Below, piece after piece: positions 1 to 10,297 of a DNA stretch of 64,000 nt (its first letter is position 1; each line of letters opens with the position of its first letter). The position numbers and the translations under genes are program-made. Source of the stretch: Rhodobacter sp. SGA-6-6. GTDB taxonomy: Bacteria > Pseudomonadota > Alphaproteobacteria > Rhodobacterales > Rhodobacteraceae. The stretch is taken from assembly GCF_011043545.1 (NCBI RefSeq), contig NZ_JAAKGP010000002.1, positions 372,001-436,000 of the forward strand, written 5' to 3'. Below the pieces are notes generated by a model. That model did not search any database and was not told the origin of the DNA. It saw nothing but the letters and a program-made list of their open reading frames with translations.

Positions 1-4
1 CCCC

Positions 5-658
5 ATGAGATTCTTCGTCGATACCGCCGATGTCGATGCCATCCGCGAATTGCACGATCTGGGCATGGTGGACGGCGTCACCACCAACCCCTCGCTGATC
101 CTGAAATCCGGCCGCGACATCCTGGAAGTGACCAAGGAAATCTGCTCCTTCGTCGAAGGCCCGGTCTCGGCCGAGGTGGTGGCGCTGAAGGCCGACGAGA
201 TGATCGCCGAGGGCCGCAAGCTGGCCGAGATCGCCCCCAACATCGCCGTCAAGGTGCCGCTGACCTGGGACGGGCTGAAGGCCTGCAAGGTGCTGTCGGG
301 CGAAGAGAAGATGGTGAACGTGACGCTGTGCTTCAGCGTGAACCAGGCGCTGCTGGCCGCCAAGGCCGGGGCAACCTTCATCAGCCCCTTCATCGGCCGG
401 CTGGACGACATCAACCTCGACGGGCTGGAGCTGATCGGCGACATCCGGCAGGTCTACGACAACTACGGCTTCGAGACCAACATCCTTGCCGCCTCGGTCC
501 GCACGGTGAACCACGCCTCGCAATGCGCGCTGATCGGCGCCGACGTGATGACCGCCCCGCCCTCGGTGATCAAGGCGATGGCCAGCCATGTGCTGACCGA
601 CAAGGGCATCGACCAGTTCATGAAGGACTGGGCGAAGACGGGGCAGAAGATCCTCTGA
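5..658 (+). CDS. Transaldolase / fructose-6-phosphate aldolase-like protein (TalC/MipB family)
   Basis: This 217-residue protein is the compact single-domain transaldolase type, which moves dihydroxyacetone units between sugar phosphates in the non-oxidative pentose phosphate pathway or acts as a fructose-6-phosphate aldolase. The N-terminal [11 protein letters not shown] and the [12 protein letters not shown] segment are family signatures, and the Schiff-base lysine lies in [12 protein letters not shown] near residue 83. Length matches the 210-220 residue family. Sequence alone does not separate transaldolase from fructose-6-phosphate aldolase activity. It converges with rodA across a strong palindrome. 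Confidence 0.92.
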   Translation: MRFFVDTADVDAIRELHDLGMVDGVTTNPSLILKSGRDILEVTKEICSFVEGPVSAEVVALKADEMIAEGRKLAEIAPNIAVKVPLTWDGLKACKVLSGEEKMVNVTLCFSVNQALLAAKAGATFISPFIGRLDDINLDGLELIGDIRQVYDNYGFETNILAASVRTVNHASQCALIGADVMTAPPSVIKAMASHVLTDKGIDQFMKDWAKTGQKIL

Positions 659-693
659 TCCCCTTCCTCTTGGCCCAAATACTCCACGGGGGT

Positions 694-714
694 CCGGGGG
701 TGTGAAACCCCCGG
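694..714. terminator. Bidirectional hairpin between convergent genes
   Basis: A perfect inverted repeat, CCGGGGGT-GTGAA-ACCCCCGG, sits between the 3' ends of the transaldolase-like gene and rodA. It has no long T run, but its symmetry and convergent setting suit a shared terminator. Confidence 0.55.
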
Positions 715-724
715 CACTCTCCGC

Positions 725-1864
725 CTAGCGCGGCCGGTGGACGTGGGCGCTCTGCACCAGCCCGAAGCCGACCAAGATCACCAGCATCGCCGAGCCGCCG
801 TAGGACAGCAGCGGCAGCGGCACCCCCACCACCGGGGCCATGCCCATCACCATCGACAGGTTGACGGCAAGGTAGAAGAAGAAGTTCCCCGCCACGCCGA
901 TGATCAGCAAGGACGAGAAGCGGTCCTTGTTCTGCAGCGCCGAGACCAGGCAGAAGCCGATGATCAGCGCATAAAGCACCAGCAGCGAGAAGGCGCCCAC
1001 GAAGCCGAATTCCTCGGCGAGCGTGGTGAAGATGAAATCGGTGTGCTTCTCCGGCAGGAAGTTCAGCCGGCTCTGCGTGCCCTGCATGAAGCCCTTGCCG
1101 GACCATCCGCCCGACCCGAGCGCGATCTTCGCCTGCAGGATGTTGTAGCCCGCCCCCAGGGGATCGGCGGAAGGGTCCAGGAAGGTGTCGATCCGCTTGT
1201 ATTGATAGTCGTGCAGGAACTGCCAGGGCGTGCCGCGGGTCAGGAACACCCCTGCCACCGCCGCCACCGTCAGGCTGGCGACGGCGGCGAAATACCACAG
1301 GCTGACGCCGGCCGCGAACATCACCGCCGCCCCGCCCAGGATCAGCATCAAGGAGGTGCCGAGGTTCGGCTGCATCAGCACCAGCACCGTCGGCGCCAGG
1401 ATCAGCACCACCGGCAGCAGCACCCACAGCGGGCGCGAGGTCTTGCGGGTGTCCAGCCAGTCGTAATAGGCCGCCAGCAGCATCACCAGGGTGAACTTCA
1501 TCATCTCGGACGGCTGGAACTGCAGGAAGCCGAAGTCGATCCAGCGCTGCGCGCCCATGTTGGTCTCGCCCCGGAACTCCACGTAGAGCAGCAGCAGGAA
1601 CGAGACGACATAGGCCACCCCGGCCATGCTGCGCCAGAACCAGATCGGCACCATGGCGACGATCAGCATCAGCACCATGCCGGCGCCGAAGACCTGCGCC
1701 TGCCGCCGGGCCCAGATGTCGAAATCGCCGCCTGCGATGGACCAGAGCATCAGCACCCCGACCGAGGCCACCGCCGCGGTCAGAAGGATCATCGGCCAGT
1801 TCAGATACAGCACCTTGCGGATGCCGGTGGGCACGAACTTGATGCGGCTTTCCAGGAAGCTCAT
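725..1864 (-). CDS. rodA: Rod shape-determining protein RodA (SEDS glycosyltransferase)
   Basis: RodA polymerises lipid II glycan strands in the elongasome, working with PBP2. The 379-residue protein is a polytopic SEDS membrane protein with about ten hydrophobic segments and family motifs such as LLMQPNLGTSL, GAGYNILQAKIALGSGG and PLLSYGGSAML. I place the start at the ATG that overlaps the mrdA stop (TGATG); a GTG one codon upstream is possible. It is the last gene of the mreBCD-mrdA-rodA operon and is translationally coupled to mrdA, with GAGAGG upstream as ribosome site. Confidence 0.96.
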   Translation of the reverse strand: MSFLESRIKFVPTGIRKVLYLNWPMILLTAAVASVGVLMLWSIAGGDFDIWARRQAQVFGAGMVLMLIVAMVPIWFWRSMAGVAYVVSFLLLLYVEFRGETNMGAQRWIDFGFLQFQPSEMMKFTLVMLLAAYYDWLDTRKTSRPLWVLLPVVLILAPTVLVLMQPNLGTSLMLILGGAAVMFAAGVSLWYFAAVASLTVAAVAGVFLTRGTPWQFLHDYQYKRIDTFLDPSADPLGAGYNILQAKIALGSGGWSGKGFMQGTQSRLNFLPEKHTDFIFTTLAEEFGFVGAFSLLVLYALIIGFCLVSALQNKDRFSSLLIIGVAGNFFFYLAVNLSMVMGMAPVVGVPLPLLSYGGSAMLVILVGFGLVQSAHVHRPR

Positions 1865-3810
1865 CACGCCCTCTCGCGGTCGGGGGCGGCGCCGGTGACG
1901 GGATCGCGCAGCGGCAGTTCCTTCAGCATGGTCTCGATCCGGCCGCGCTGCGCCGCCGGATAGGCCGACAGCGGCGGCAGCCCGTCGGACAGCGCCCGCA
2001 GCAGGACGTCGCGGGCGATGGGGCCGGCCACGGCACCGCCGCCGCCGCCATGCTCCACCACCACCGCCACTGCATAGCGCGGGTCGTCATAGGGCGCATA
2101 GCCGACGAACAGCGCATGGTCGCGCCGGTTCCACGGCAGCTGCTCGTTCGACACCACGCCGCGGGCGCGCTCGGCGGCCGAGATGTTGCGCACCTGACTG
2201 GTGCCGGACTTGCCCGCCATCACCAGCGCCGGATCGGCGATGCGGCTGGAGCGCCCGGTGCCGCTGGAGCCGTTCACCACGTCGAACATGCCGCGGCGGA
2301 CGATGGCCAGATGCTCGGCGGCGATCCCCAGGTCGGGCGCATCGGCCACCGGGGTCTCCTCGGCGCCGATCATCCGCACCAGCCGCGGCGACACCGCCCG
2401 CCCGCTGGCCACCCGCGCCGTCATCACCGCCAGCTGCAACGGCGAGGCCAGCACATAGCCCTGCCCGATCGAGGCGTTGATGGTGTCGCCGATCCGCCAT
2501 TCGGCCTTGTGCCGCTCCTGCTTCCAGGCGCGGTTGGGCATGATGCCCTCGGTGATGGCCGACATCGGCAGGTCGTGGCGGATGCCGAGGCCGAGCCGCT
2601 TGCCCATCTCGGCCATCTTCTCGATGCCGACCTTCTGGCAGACGTCGTAGTAGAAGACGTCGCAGCTTTTCTCCAGGCTCTGGGTCAGGCCGACGGTGCC
2701 GTGGCCGCCGCGCGAATGGCAGTGGAAGCGCCGCCCGCCGAATTCCAGATAGCCCGGGCAACGCACCTTGTAGCCGGCGTCGATGGCGCCCGCATCCAGC
2801 GCCGCCAGCGCGGTCACCATCTTGAAGGTCGATCCCGGCGGATAGGCGCCCGAGACCGCCTTGTTGGCCAGCGGCCGGTGGTCGTGCTCGGTCAGCGCGG
2901 CATAGTCGGCATGGCTGATGCCGCGGACGAAGAGGTTCGGATCGAAGGAGGGCGAGGAGGCGATGCAGATGATGTCGCCGTTCCTGACATCCATCACGAC
3001 CGCGGCCGCGCTTTCCTCGCCCAGCCGGGCCTGGGCGAAGTTCTGCACGTCGGCGTCGATGGTCAGCCGGATGTCGGCGCCGGGCACGCCCTCGCGCCGC
3101 TCCAGTTCCCGCATCACCCGGCCGACGTGGTTGACCTCGATCCGTTTTGTCCCGGCCGAACCTCGCAGGGTGGATTCCATCCATTTTTCCACCCCGATCT
3201 TGCCGATCTGGAACTTCGGCAGCCGCAGCACCGGATCGGGATCGGTCTCGCCCTCCAGGTCCTTTTCCGACACCGGACCGACATAGCCGACCGCATGGGC
3301 GAAGTCGGTGTCGCGCGGATATTGCCGCGACAGGCCCATCTCGGGCACCACGCCGGGCAGGGCCGGGGCGTTGATGGCGATCTTGGAGAAGTCCTCCCAG
3401 CTGATGCGGTCCTTGACGATCACCGGCACGAAGGCGGAATGCTTCTTCACCGCGGCGATGGATTCCTCCAGCTCCTCGGCCGTCATCGGGATCAGCGCCG
3501 CCAGCCGCCGCATCACCAGGTCCACGTCGCCGGCATCCTCGCGCGTCACCACCACGCGGTAGTTCTGTTCGTTGCCGGCGATCACCTTGCCGTTGCGGTC
3601 GAAGATCATCCCCCGCCGCGGCGGGATCAGCCGGATGTTGATGCGGTTCTCCTCGGCCAGCAGTCGGAACTCGTCGGCCTGGTCCACCTGCAGATAGCGC
3701 AGCCGGGCGCCGAGGGCGGCCACCATCGCCGCCATCGCCCCGCCCATCATCAGCGTGCGGCGGGTGATGCCGCGGGCGCTGTCCTCGTTTTCCTTCTGGG
3801 TGCGTCTCAC
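1864..3810 (-). CDS. mrdA: Penicillin-binding protein 2 (elongasome transpeptidase)
   Basis: This class B PBP crosslinks peptidoglycan during lateral wall growth. The 648-residue product has an N-terminal membrane anchor (about 16-38), a dimerisation domain beginning at RGMIFDRNG, and a transpeptidase domain with the SxxK motif STFK (around residue 330), an SCD motif and KSGTSQ. The reading frame is open for 71 further codons upstream, but the GTG at 3810 overlaps the mreD stop (GTGA) and has GGGAGG in front, so I chose it. It lies between mreD and rodA, the usual order in this class. Confidence 0.95.
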   Translation of the reverse strand: MRRTQKENEDSARGITRRTLMMGGAMAAMVAALGARLRYLQVDQADEFRLLAEENRINIRLIPPRRGMIFDRNGKVIAGNEQNYRVVVTREDAGDVDLVMRRLAALIPMTAEELEESIAAVKKHSAFVPVIVKDRISWEDFSKIAINAPALPGVVPEMGLSRQYPRDTDFAHAVGYVGPVSEKDLEGETDPDPVLRLPKFQIGKIGVEKWMESTLRGSAGTKRIEVNHVGRVMRELERREGVPGADIRLTIDADVQNFAQARLGEESAAAVVMDVRNGDIICIASSPSFDPNLFVRGISHADYAALTEHDHRPLANKAVSGAYPPGSTFKMVTALAALDAGAIDAGYKVRCPGYLEFGGRRFHCHSRGGHGTVGLTQSLEKSCDVFYYDVCQKVGIEKMAEMGKRLGLGIRHDLPMSAITEGIMPNRAWKQERHKAEWRIGDTINASIGQGYVLASPLQLAVMTARVASGRAVSPRLVRMIGAEETPVADAPDLGIAAEHLAIVRRGMFDVVNGSSGTGRSSRIADPALVMAGKSGTSQVRNISAAERARGVVSNEQLPWNRRDHALFVGYAPYDDPRYAVAVVVEHGGGGGAVAGPIARDVLLRALSDGLPPLSAYPAAQRGRIETMLKELPLRDPVTGAAPDRERA

Positions 3811-4346
3811 AGCCGCCTCCCGTAATCGTCGGTTTCGCCCGTCGCGGGCTTTCTCAGGTCCAGCACCAGCCGCGAGGCGCCCACCACCAGCGGATAGGCC
3901 AGCGTCGACCACAGCACCTGCACCACCGCAAAGCCGAAGGGCGGCTGCGGCAGCAGCGCCAGGGTGAAGACCAGCCGGTAGGCCAGCAGCATCGCCATCA
4001 TCAGCCCCGTCACCAGCAGCCATTCCACCAGGAAGTTCAACTCACGAGTGAGTGCGGCGCGCGAGCGGATGAACTCGGACCCCATCACCACCAGCGCGGT
4101 CCAGAGTCCGGGCGGACGCATCAGGATCAGGTCTTCGGCCAGCACCACGGCGGCGATCAGCCAGACCGGCAGATAATCGGGCCGGCGCATCACCCAGGCC
4201 ATGATCATGCACAAGATCAGGTCCGGCCCCGGAAAGCGCCCCGCATCGCTGCCCAGGGGCAGCAGCCGCAGGAACAGCAGCAAGAGCGCGAGGCCCAGGA
4301 ACAGCGCGCGGTAGCCCCAATGCGCGGCCCGCCAGAGGCTGATCAT
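3807..4346 (-). CDS. mreD: Rod shape-determining protein MreD
   Basis: MreD is the small integral membrane component of the Mre complex. The 179-residue protein is hydrophobic, with about five membrane segments (for example ALFLGLALLLLFLRLLPL near the N-terminus) and the DLILCMIMAWVMRRPDYLP segment expected between helices. Sequence conservation in MreD is weak, so the assignment leans on topology and on its place between mreC and mrdA. Its ATG overlaps the mreC stop by one base. Confidence 0.9.
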   Translation of the reverse strand: MISLWRAAHWGYRALFLGLALLLLFLRLLPLGSDAGRFPGPDLILCMIMAWVMRRPDYLPVWLIAAVVLAEDLILMRPPGLWTALVVMGSEFIRSRAALTRELNFLVEWLLVTGLMMAMLLAYRLVFTLALLPQPPFGFAVVQVLWSTLAYPLVVGASRLVLDLRKPATGETDDYGRRL

Positions 4347-5338
4347 CAGCCGCCCCCATCGCTGCCGCCCGCCTCGGCATCGCCCGAGCCGCTTTCGCCC
4401 ACGTCGCCGCCGCCCGCCACCGGCGGGGCCGCGGCCTCGCCCTCGGCATCCACCACCGGCTCGGGGGTGGAGGGCAGCAGCGGCGGCGCGATCAGCCCGC
4501 CGGGATCGGTGATCGGCTCCAGCTCATGGCTGCGCAGGACGCGCAGGAACTCCAGCCGCTGGTAGTCGGCCGACATCACCACGCGCAGCCGCCGGTCGGT
4601 GTCGCGCACCACCTGGCCGACCAGCAGGCCCGCCGGCAGCACGCCGCCGTCGCCCGCCGTCACCACCCGGTCGCCGGGGGCGATCTCGTCGGCATCCTCG
4701 ATGAACTCCAGGATCGGCATGGCGGAATTGTCGCCCGACAGCAGCGCCCGCTGGCCCGAGGGCTGCACCGTTACCGGCACCCGGCTGTTGGAATCGGTCA
4801 AGAGGATCACCCGGCTGGTCCGCTCTCCCACCCCAGAGATGCGGCCGACGAAGCCCAGGCCGTCCATCGTCGCCCAGCCGTCGCGGATGCCGTCGCGGGC
4901 GCCGACGTTCAGCAGCACCGACTGGCGGAACGGGCTGCCGCTGTCGGCCAGCACCTGCCCGGTGACCCAGGTCAGCTTCGGGTCCAGCCGCACCTTGTTC
5001 AGGTCGAGAAGCCGCGCATTCTGCTCGCCCAGCTGACGCGCCGCCTCTTTCCAGGCGGTCATCTTCTGCAGCTCGCGCTTCAGCTCCTGGTTCTGTTCGT
5101 AGATGCGGTCGTAGGACTGGAAATTCTCCACCATCCCCGCGGCCTTGCTGACCGGCACCAGCGCCCATTCCATGTTGGGCACCACCGCATCGACCAGCGC
5201 CGAGCGGAAGCGCTCCACCCGCGGGCTGTCGATCCGCCACAGCAGGAACAGGCCCAGCAGAAGCAGCACCAAGAGCGCCACCAGCAGGCGGCGCAGCGGG
5301 CGGGAATAGTCTTCCGGTCCTGTGGGTTTCCTGGCCAA
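4346..5338 (-). CDS. mreC: Rod shape-determining protein MreC
   Basis: MreC is the periplasmic scaffold that links MreB to PBP2. The 330-residue protein has one N-terminal membrane helix (about 18-36), a coiled coil (about 65-110) and the beta-rich MreC domain with GARDGIRDGWATM and LLTDSNSRVPV. The C-terminal 60 residues are low-complexity Gly/Glu/Ala/Ser. The start is a TTG preceded by GCGAGG; no in-frame ATG lies before the membrane helix. It sits 52 bases downstream of mreB. Confidence 0.93.
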   Translation of the reverse strand: MARKPTGPEDYSRPLRRLLVALLVLLLLGLFLLWRIDSPRVERFRSALVDAVVPNMEWALVPVSKAAGMVENFQSYDRIYEQNQELKRELQKMTAWKEAARQLGEQNARLLDLNKVRLDPKLTWVTGQVLADSGSPFRQSVLLNVGARDGIRDGWATMDGLGFVGRISGVGERTSRVILLTDSNSRVPVTVQPSGQRALLSGDNSAMPILEFIEDADEIAPGDRVVTAGDGGVLPAGLLVGQVVRDTDRRLRVVMSADYQRLEFLRVLRSHELEPITDPGGLIAPPLLPSTPEPVVDAEGEAAAPPVAGGGDVGESGSGDAEAGGSDGGG

Positions 5339-5390
5339 GCGCGCCTCGCCATCCTGCGCTGTCGTTCAGGGGCGGGTCGCCCCGCGAAGA

Positions 5391-6464
<1,074 letters not shown>

Positions 6465-6666
6465 TCAGGCGATGCCGGGCGGGGCGCTCCCATATAAGGA
6501 CAGGTGCCGACAAGGGGAAGGGCGGGCCATGAGCGCCCGCGCAATTCCGCGTGTATGGAGAATCCTTGCAGGACCGGGTTTTCGGAGAGATCGAAATCGA
6601 CCCGGAATTGCACTTATCCGATATTCCGGCATCCTGTGCCGCAAAGCGGGGCAGGAGAGGTGCGGC

Positions 6667-7422
6667 ATGGCAGGCGTTAAGGAACGGGTGGCGCTGGTCA
6701 CCGGGGCGGGGTCCGCCGAGGGAATCGGCTTCGCCATCGCCCGCGCGCTGGCGGCGGCAGGGGCGCGGGTCTGCCTCACCGCGACCACCCCGCGCATCCA
6801 TGACCGCGGCGCTGAGCTGTCGGCGATGTCCCATGTCGCCGACCTGACCGACCCGGCGCAGGTCGGCGATCTCTTCGCCGCCATCGAGGCACGGCTCGGC
6901 CCGGTCGAAGTTCTGGTGAACAACGCCGGCATGGTGCAGACGGGCAAGCGCGTGAAGCACCAGCCGCTGGCGGGCTGGTCAGACGAGGCTTGGGCACATC
7001 ACATGGCGCTGAACCTCACCATCCCCTTCCACTGCTGCCGCGCCGCCCTGCCGGGGATGGCGGACCGCGGCTTCGGCCGGATCGTCAACATCGCCTCGGT
7101 CACCGGCCCGCTGGTCGCCCTCGCGGGCGCCTCGGCCTATGCCGCCGCCAAGGCCGGGATCACCGGCCTGACCCGGTCCATCGCGCTGGAATACGGCGGC
7201 CGCGGCGTGACCTGCAACGCCGTCCTGCCCGGCTGGATCGCCACCGCCAGCTCCAGCCGGATGGAGCTGCGGGCCGGCCGCGCCACGCCGGTGGGCCGCC
7301 CCGGCACCCCGGAGGAGGTCGCCGCCTGCGCGCTGTTCCTCACCTCGGACGAAGCCTCCTATGTCACCGGCACCACGCTGGTGGTGGATGGCGGCAACAC
7401 GCTGCAAGAGGTGAAGCGGTGA
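6667..7422 (+). CDS. SDR-family NAD(P)-dependent oxidoreductase (FabG-like)
   Basis: This 251-residue short-chain dehydrogenase has the cofactor motif TGAGSAEGIG, the NNAG motif and the catalytic Ser...YAAAK triad, and ends in the usual VVDGGNTLQ segment. The substrate cannot be told from sequence; it resembles 3-oxoacyl-ACP reductase and polyol/sugar dehydrogenases. The frame is open another 100 codons upstream into the intergenic region, but the ATG at 6667 follows GGAGAGG and immediately precedes the Rossmann strand. It is divergent from mreB and converges on metK. Confidence 0.88.
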   Translation: MAGVKERVALVTGAGSAEGIGFAIARALAAAGARVCLTATTPRIHDRGAELSAMSHVADLTDPAQVGDLFAAIEARLGPVEVLVNNAGMVQTGKRVKHQPLAGWSDEAWAHHMALNLTIPFHCCRAALPGMADRGFGRIVNIASVTGPLVALAGASAYAAAKAGITGLTRSIALEYGGRGVTCNAVLPGWIATASSSRMELRAGRATPVGRPGTPEEVAACALFLTSDEASYVTGTTLVVDGGNTLQEVKR

Positions 7423-7430
7423 CACGCGAA

Positions 7431-7456
7431 ACGGCGGCCCCTTGCGGAGCCGCCGT
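7431..7456. terminator. Hairpin between SDR gene and metK
   Basis: The inverted repeat ACGGCGGC / GCCGCCGT with a 10-base loop lies eight bases after the SDR stop and about 65 bases after the metK stop on the other strand. No T run is present. Confidence 0.4.
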
Positions 7457-7521
7457 CGCAACCTTCCGCGGCAGCGCGGGCGAGCGGGGGCTCAAGGCCC
7501 TCCGAGCCCGCAGCCCGGCGC

Positions 7522-8688
7522 TCAGACCGCCTTCTTCAGCGCCTCGACCAGATCGGTCTTCTCCCAGCTGAAGCCGCCGTCCGCCGTGGCTTCGCGGCCG
7601 AAATGACCGTAGGCGGCGGTGCGGGCGTAGACGGGTTTCGTCAGGCCCAGATGGGTGCGGATGCCGCGCGGGGTCAGGTCCATCACCTCCATCACCGCCC
7701 TCTCGATGGCGGCTTCCTCCACCGTGCCGGTGCCATGGGTGTTGACGTAGATCGACAAGGGCTTCGCCACGCCGATGGCGTAGGAGACCTGCAGCGTGCA
7801 GCGGTCGGCCAGACCCGCCGCCACCACGTTCTTCGCCAGATAGCGCGCAGCATAGGCCGCCGAGCGGTCGACCTTGGTCGGGTCCTTGCCCGAGAAGGCC
7901 CCGCCGCCGTGGGGCGCGGCGCCGCCATAGGTGTCGACGATGATCTTGCGGCCCGTCAGCCCGGCGTCGCCGTCGGGCCCGCCGATCACGAAGGTGCCGG
8001 TCGGGTTGACGTGCCATTCGGTCTTCTTGGTCAGCCAGCCCTCGGGCAGGATTTCGCGGATATAGGGCTCCACGATCTTGCGGATCACCTTCGAGGTCTG
8101 CCGCTTCGAGGTATGCTGCGTCGACAGCACGATCGAGGTCACCTCCACCGGCTTGCCGTTCTCGTAGCGCAGGGACAGCTGCGACTTGGCGTCCGGCCCC
8201 AGCGTCGGCTCCTGCCCGGATTTCCGCACCTCGGCCAGCCGGCGCAGGATGGCATGGGCATACTGGATCGGCGCCGGCATCAGCTCGGGCGTCTCGGTGC
8301 AGGCATAGCCGAACATGATGCCCTGGTCGCCGGCGCCGTCGCGGTCCACCCCCTGCGCGATATGGGCGGACTGCTCGTGCAGGTAGTTGTGGACCTTGAT
8401 CTTTTCCCAGTGGAACTTCTTCTGCTCATAGCCGATGTCGCGGACGCAGTCGCGGACGATGCCGTCGATCCGCTCCATCATCGCCTGGGTCTTCTCCTTC
8501 GAGGAGAGGCCGACCTCGCCGCCCACCACCACGCGGTTGGTGGTGGCGAAGGTCTCGCAAGCCACGCGGGCATTCGGATCTTCGGTCAGGAAAGCGTCCA
8601 GCACGGCGTCCGACACGCGGTCGCACAGCTTGTCGGGATGCCCCTCCGACACGGATTCGGAGGTGAAGACATAGGACTTGCGGCTCAT
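7522..8688 (-). CDS. metK: S-adenosylmethionine synthetase
   Basis: MetK makes S-adenosylmethionine from methionine and ATP. The 388-residue cytosolic enzyme has [20 protein letters not shown] at the N-terminus, the methionine-loop signature [12 protein letters not shown] and the phosphate-binding [16 protein letters not shown]. Length is standard. The leader carries a SAM/SAH riboswitch whose anti-SD pairing would shut off translation when the product accumulates. Confidence 0.97.
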   Translation of the reverse strand: MSRKSYVFTSESVSEGHPDKLCDRVSDAVLDAFLTEDPNARVACETFATTNRVVVGGEVGLSSKEKTQAMMERIDGIVRDCVRDIGYEQKKFHWEKIKVHNYLHEQSAHIAQGVDRDGAGDQGIMFGYACTETPELMPAPIQYAHAILRRLAEVRKSGQEPTLGPDAKSQLSLRYENGKPVEVTSIVLSTQHTSKRQTSKVIRKIVEPYIREILPEGWLTKKTEWHVNPTGTFVIGGPDGDAGLTGRKIIVDTYGGAAPHGGGAFSGKDPTKVDRSAAYAARYLAKNVVAAGLADRCTLQVSYAIGVAKPLSIYVNTHGTGTVEEAAIERAVMEVMDLTPRGIRTHLGLTKPVYARTAAYGHFGREATADGGFSWEKTDLVEALKKAV

Positions 8689-8696
8689 GGGAAAGG

Positions 8697-8741
8697 TGCT
8701 CCGTTGGGTTAAACCGCCACGCCAGGAAGCCGTTGTGACGG
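8697..8741 (-). promoter_or_regulatory. SAM/SAH riboswitch in the metK leader
   Basis: On the minus strand the leader reads CCGTCAC-AACGGCTTCCTGGC-GTGGCGG, a seven-pair stem (with one G-U) closing a loop, followed by AACGGAGCA eight bases before the metK ATG. The loop GCTTCC can pair with GGAGC, which doubles as the ribosome binding site, giving the H-type pseudoknot of this class. The loop core ACAACGGCTTCCTGGCGTG matches what I remember of the class consensus. The class is known from Rhodobacterales metK leaders; ligand choice here is inferred. Confidence 0.88.
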
Positions 8742-8779
8742 AAAGGATGCCCGCCGGTTACGCGCTTGCAGGCGAAGTT

Positions 8780-10297
8780 TCAAGGGCGCTTGCCGGCGCG
8801 CGCCCGCAGGGCGGCGAAAGCGAGCCCCGCCAGCAACATCAGCAGCAGCGGCAGGTCCCCGCTGCGGGCATAGGGCGGCGGCGGCAGCGCGCCGGGAAGC
8901 GCGGCGTCCACCGTGCCGCGCGCGCCCATCCCCATCCGCGCGGGGACGCCGGCGGTGTCGGGCGCCAGCTGCCCGGTGGCGGTGACCACGGCGCTGATCC
9001 CGGTGTTCGCCACCCGCACCAGCGGCAGCCCCTGCTCGATCGCCCGCAGCCGGGCGAGGGCGAAGTGCTGGTAAGGCCCGGTCAGGGTGCCGAACCAAGC
9101 GTCGTTGGTCACCTGCAGCAGCCAGCCGGGGCGGTCCGGGGTGCCGACCTCCCCGGGGAAGATCGCCTCGTAGCAGATCAGCACCCGGGCCGGGCCGAGG
9201 CCGGGGCCGAAGTCCACCAGCCGCGCCTCTTCCCCCGCGGTGTAGCCGAATCCCTGCTGGGCGGCAAAGGCGCGCAGGCCGAACAGGCGGAAGGCCAGGT
9301 CGCCGAAGGGGATGTATTCGCCGAAGGGGACGAGGTGGATCTTGTCGTAGCTTTGCCCGATGCTGCCGCCGAGGCCGAAGAGCGCCAGGCTGTTCCAGGC
9401 CCTTTCGCCCTCCACCCGCTGATAGCCCGCCGCGACCGGCAGGCCGAGCGATCCCATCGCCAGCGCCGCGCCCTCGCCCTCGGCCAGCAGGAAAGGCACC
9501 GCGGTCTCGGGCCAGATCGCCAGGTCGGGCACCGCGCCCTGCGGCGGGGCGACGGTCAGCTCCAGCAGGCCGTCGAAGGTGGCCCTTGCCTCGTCCGGGT
9601 CCCATTTCAGGCTTTGCACCACGGCGGGCTGCACCAGCCGCACCACCCCTCCGGGCGGCGGCGCGGCCTCCAGCCCTTGGCGCGCATGGCCCCAGACCAG
9701 CACCGCCGCGATGGCCGCTAAGGCCCCCACCGTTCCCGCCCGCGGCCAGGCCAGCGGCAGCGCGGCCAGCGCCAGCACCACCGCGCCCATGCCATAGCCG
9801 CCGACCAGCGCGCCCAGTTGCTCGGCCGGGGTGTCCAGCGGGATATGGCCGAACAGCGCCCAGGGAAAGCCGGTGAAGACATGGCCCCGCAGCAGGTCGG
9901 CCAGCGCCAGCGCCGTCACCAGCGCCAGCAGCCGCAGCCGCCCCGGGGCCGTCAGCGCCGCGGCCAGCGCCGCCGCCCCGGCCCAGAACAGCCCCAGCCC
10001 GAAGGCCAGCAGCACCACGGCGAAGGGGGCCATCCAGCCATGCACCCAGGGGTCGACGAAGAAGGGATTGACGATCCAGTTCAGCGCCAGCGCGAAATGC
10101 CCCGCACCTGCGATGAGCGCCAGTGCGAAGGCGCGCGGGGCCGCCTCACGCGACAGCAGATGCAGCAGCCCGCACAGCGCCGGCAGCGCCAGCACCTGCA
10201 CCCCGAAGGGCACCTGGCCGAGCGCGACCACGGCCCCCAGCCCGAAGGCCAGCGCCGCAGGTCCCCGCCCGGGCCAGAGCCAGCGCCGCAGGCCCAT
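8780..10297 (-). CDS. lnt: Apolipoprotein N-acyltransferase
   Basis: Lnt adds the third acyl chain to lipoproteins at the periplasmic face of the inner membrane. The 505-residue protein has an N-terminal block of about six to eight membrane helices, a C-terminal nitrilase domain with the Glu (WPETAVPF), Lys (YDKIHLVPFGEYIPF) and Cys (ICYEAIFPGEV) triad, and a final membrane helix. The ATG directly abuts the stop of the CorC-like gene, with GGAAGG upstream, so the two are co-translated. Confidence 0.95.
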   Translation of the reverse strand: MGLRRWLWPGRGPAALAFGLGAVVALGQVPFGVQVLALPALCGLLHLLSREAAPRAFALALIAGAGHFALALNWIVNPFFVDPWVHGWMAPFAVVLLAFGLGLFWAGAAALAAALTAPGRLRLLALVTALALADLLRGHVFTGFPWALFGHIPLDTPAEQLGALVGGYGMGAVVLALAALPLAWPRAGTVGALAAIAAVLVWGHARQGLEAAPPPGGVVRLVQPAVVQSLKWDPDEARATFDGLLELTVAPPQGAVPDLAIWPETAVPFLLAEGEGAALAMGSLGLPVAAGYQRVEGERAWNSLALFGLGGSIGQSYDKIHLVPFGEYIPFGDLAFRLFGLRAFAAQQGFGYTAGEEARLVDFGPGLGPARVLICYEAIFPGEVGTPDRPGWLLQVTNDAWFGTLTGPYQHFALARLRAIEQGLPLVRVANTGISAVVTATGQLAPDTAGVPARMGMGARGTVDAALPGALPPPPYARSGDLPLLLMLLAGLAFAALRARAGKRP

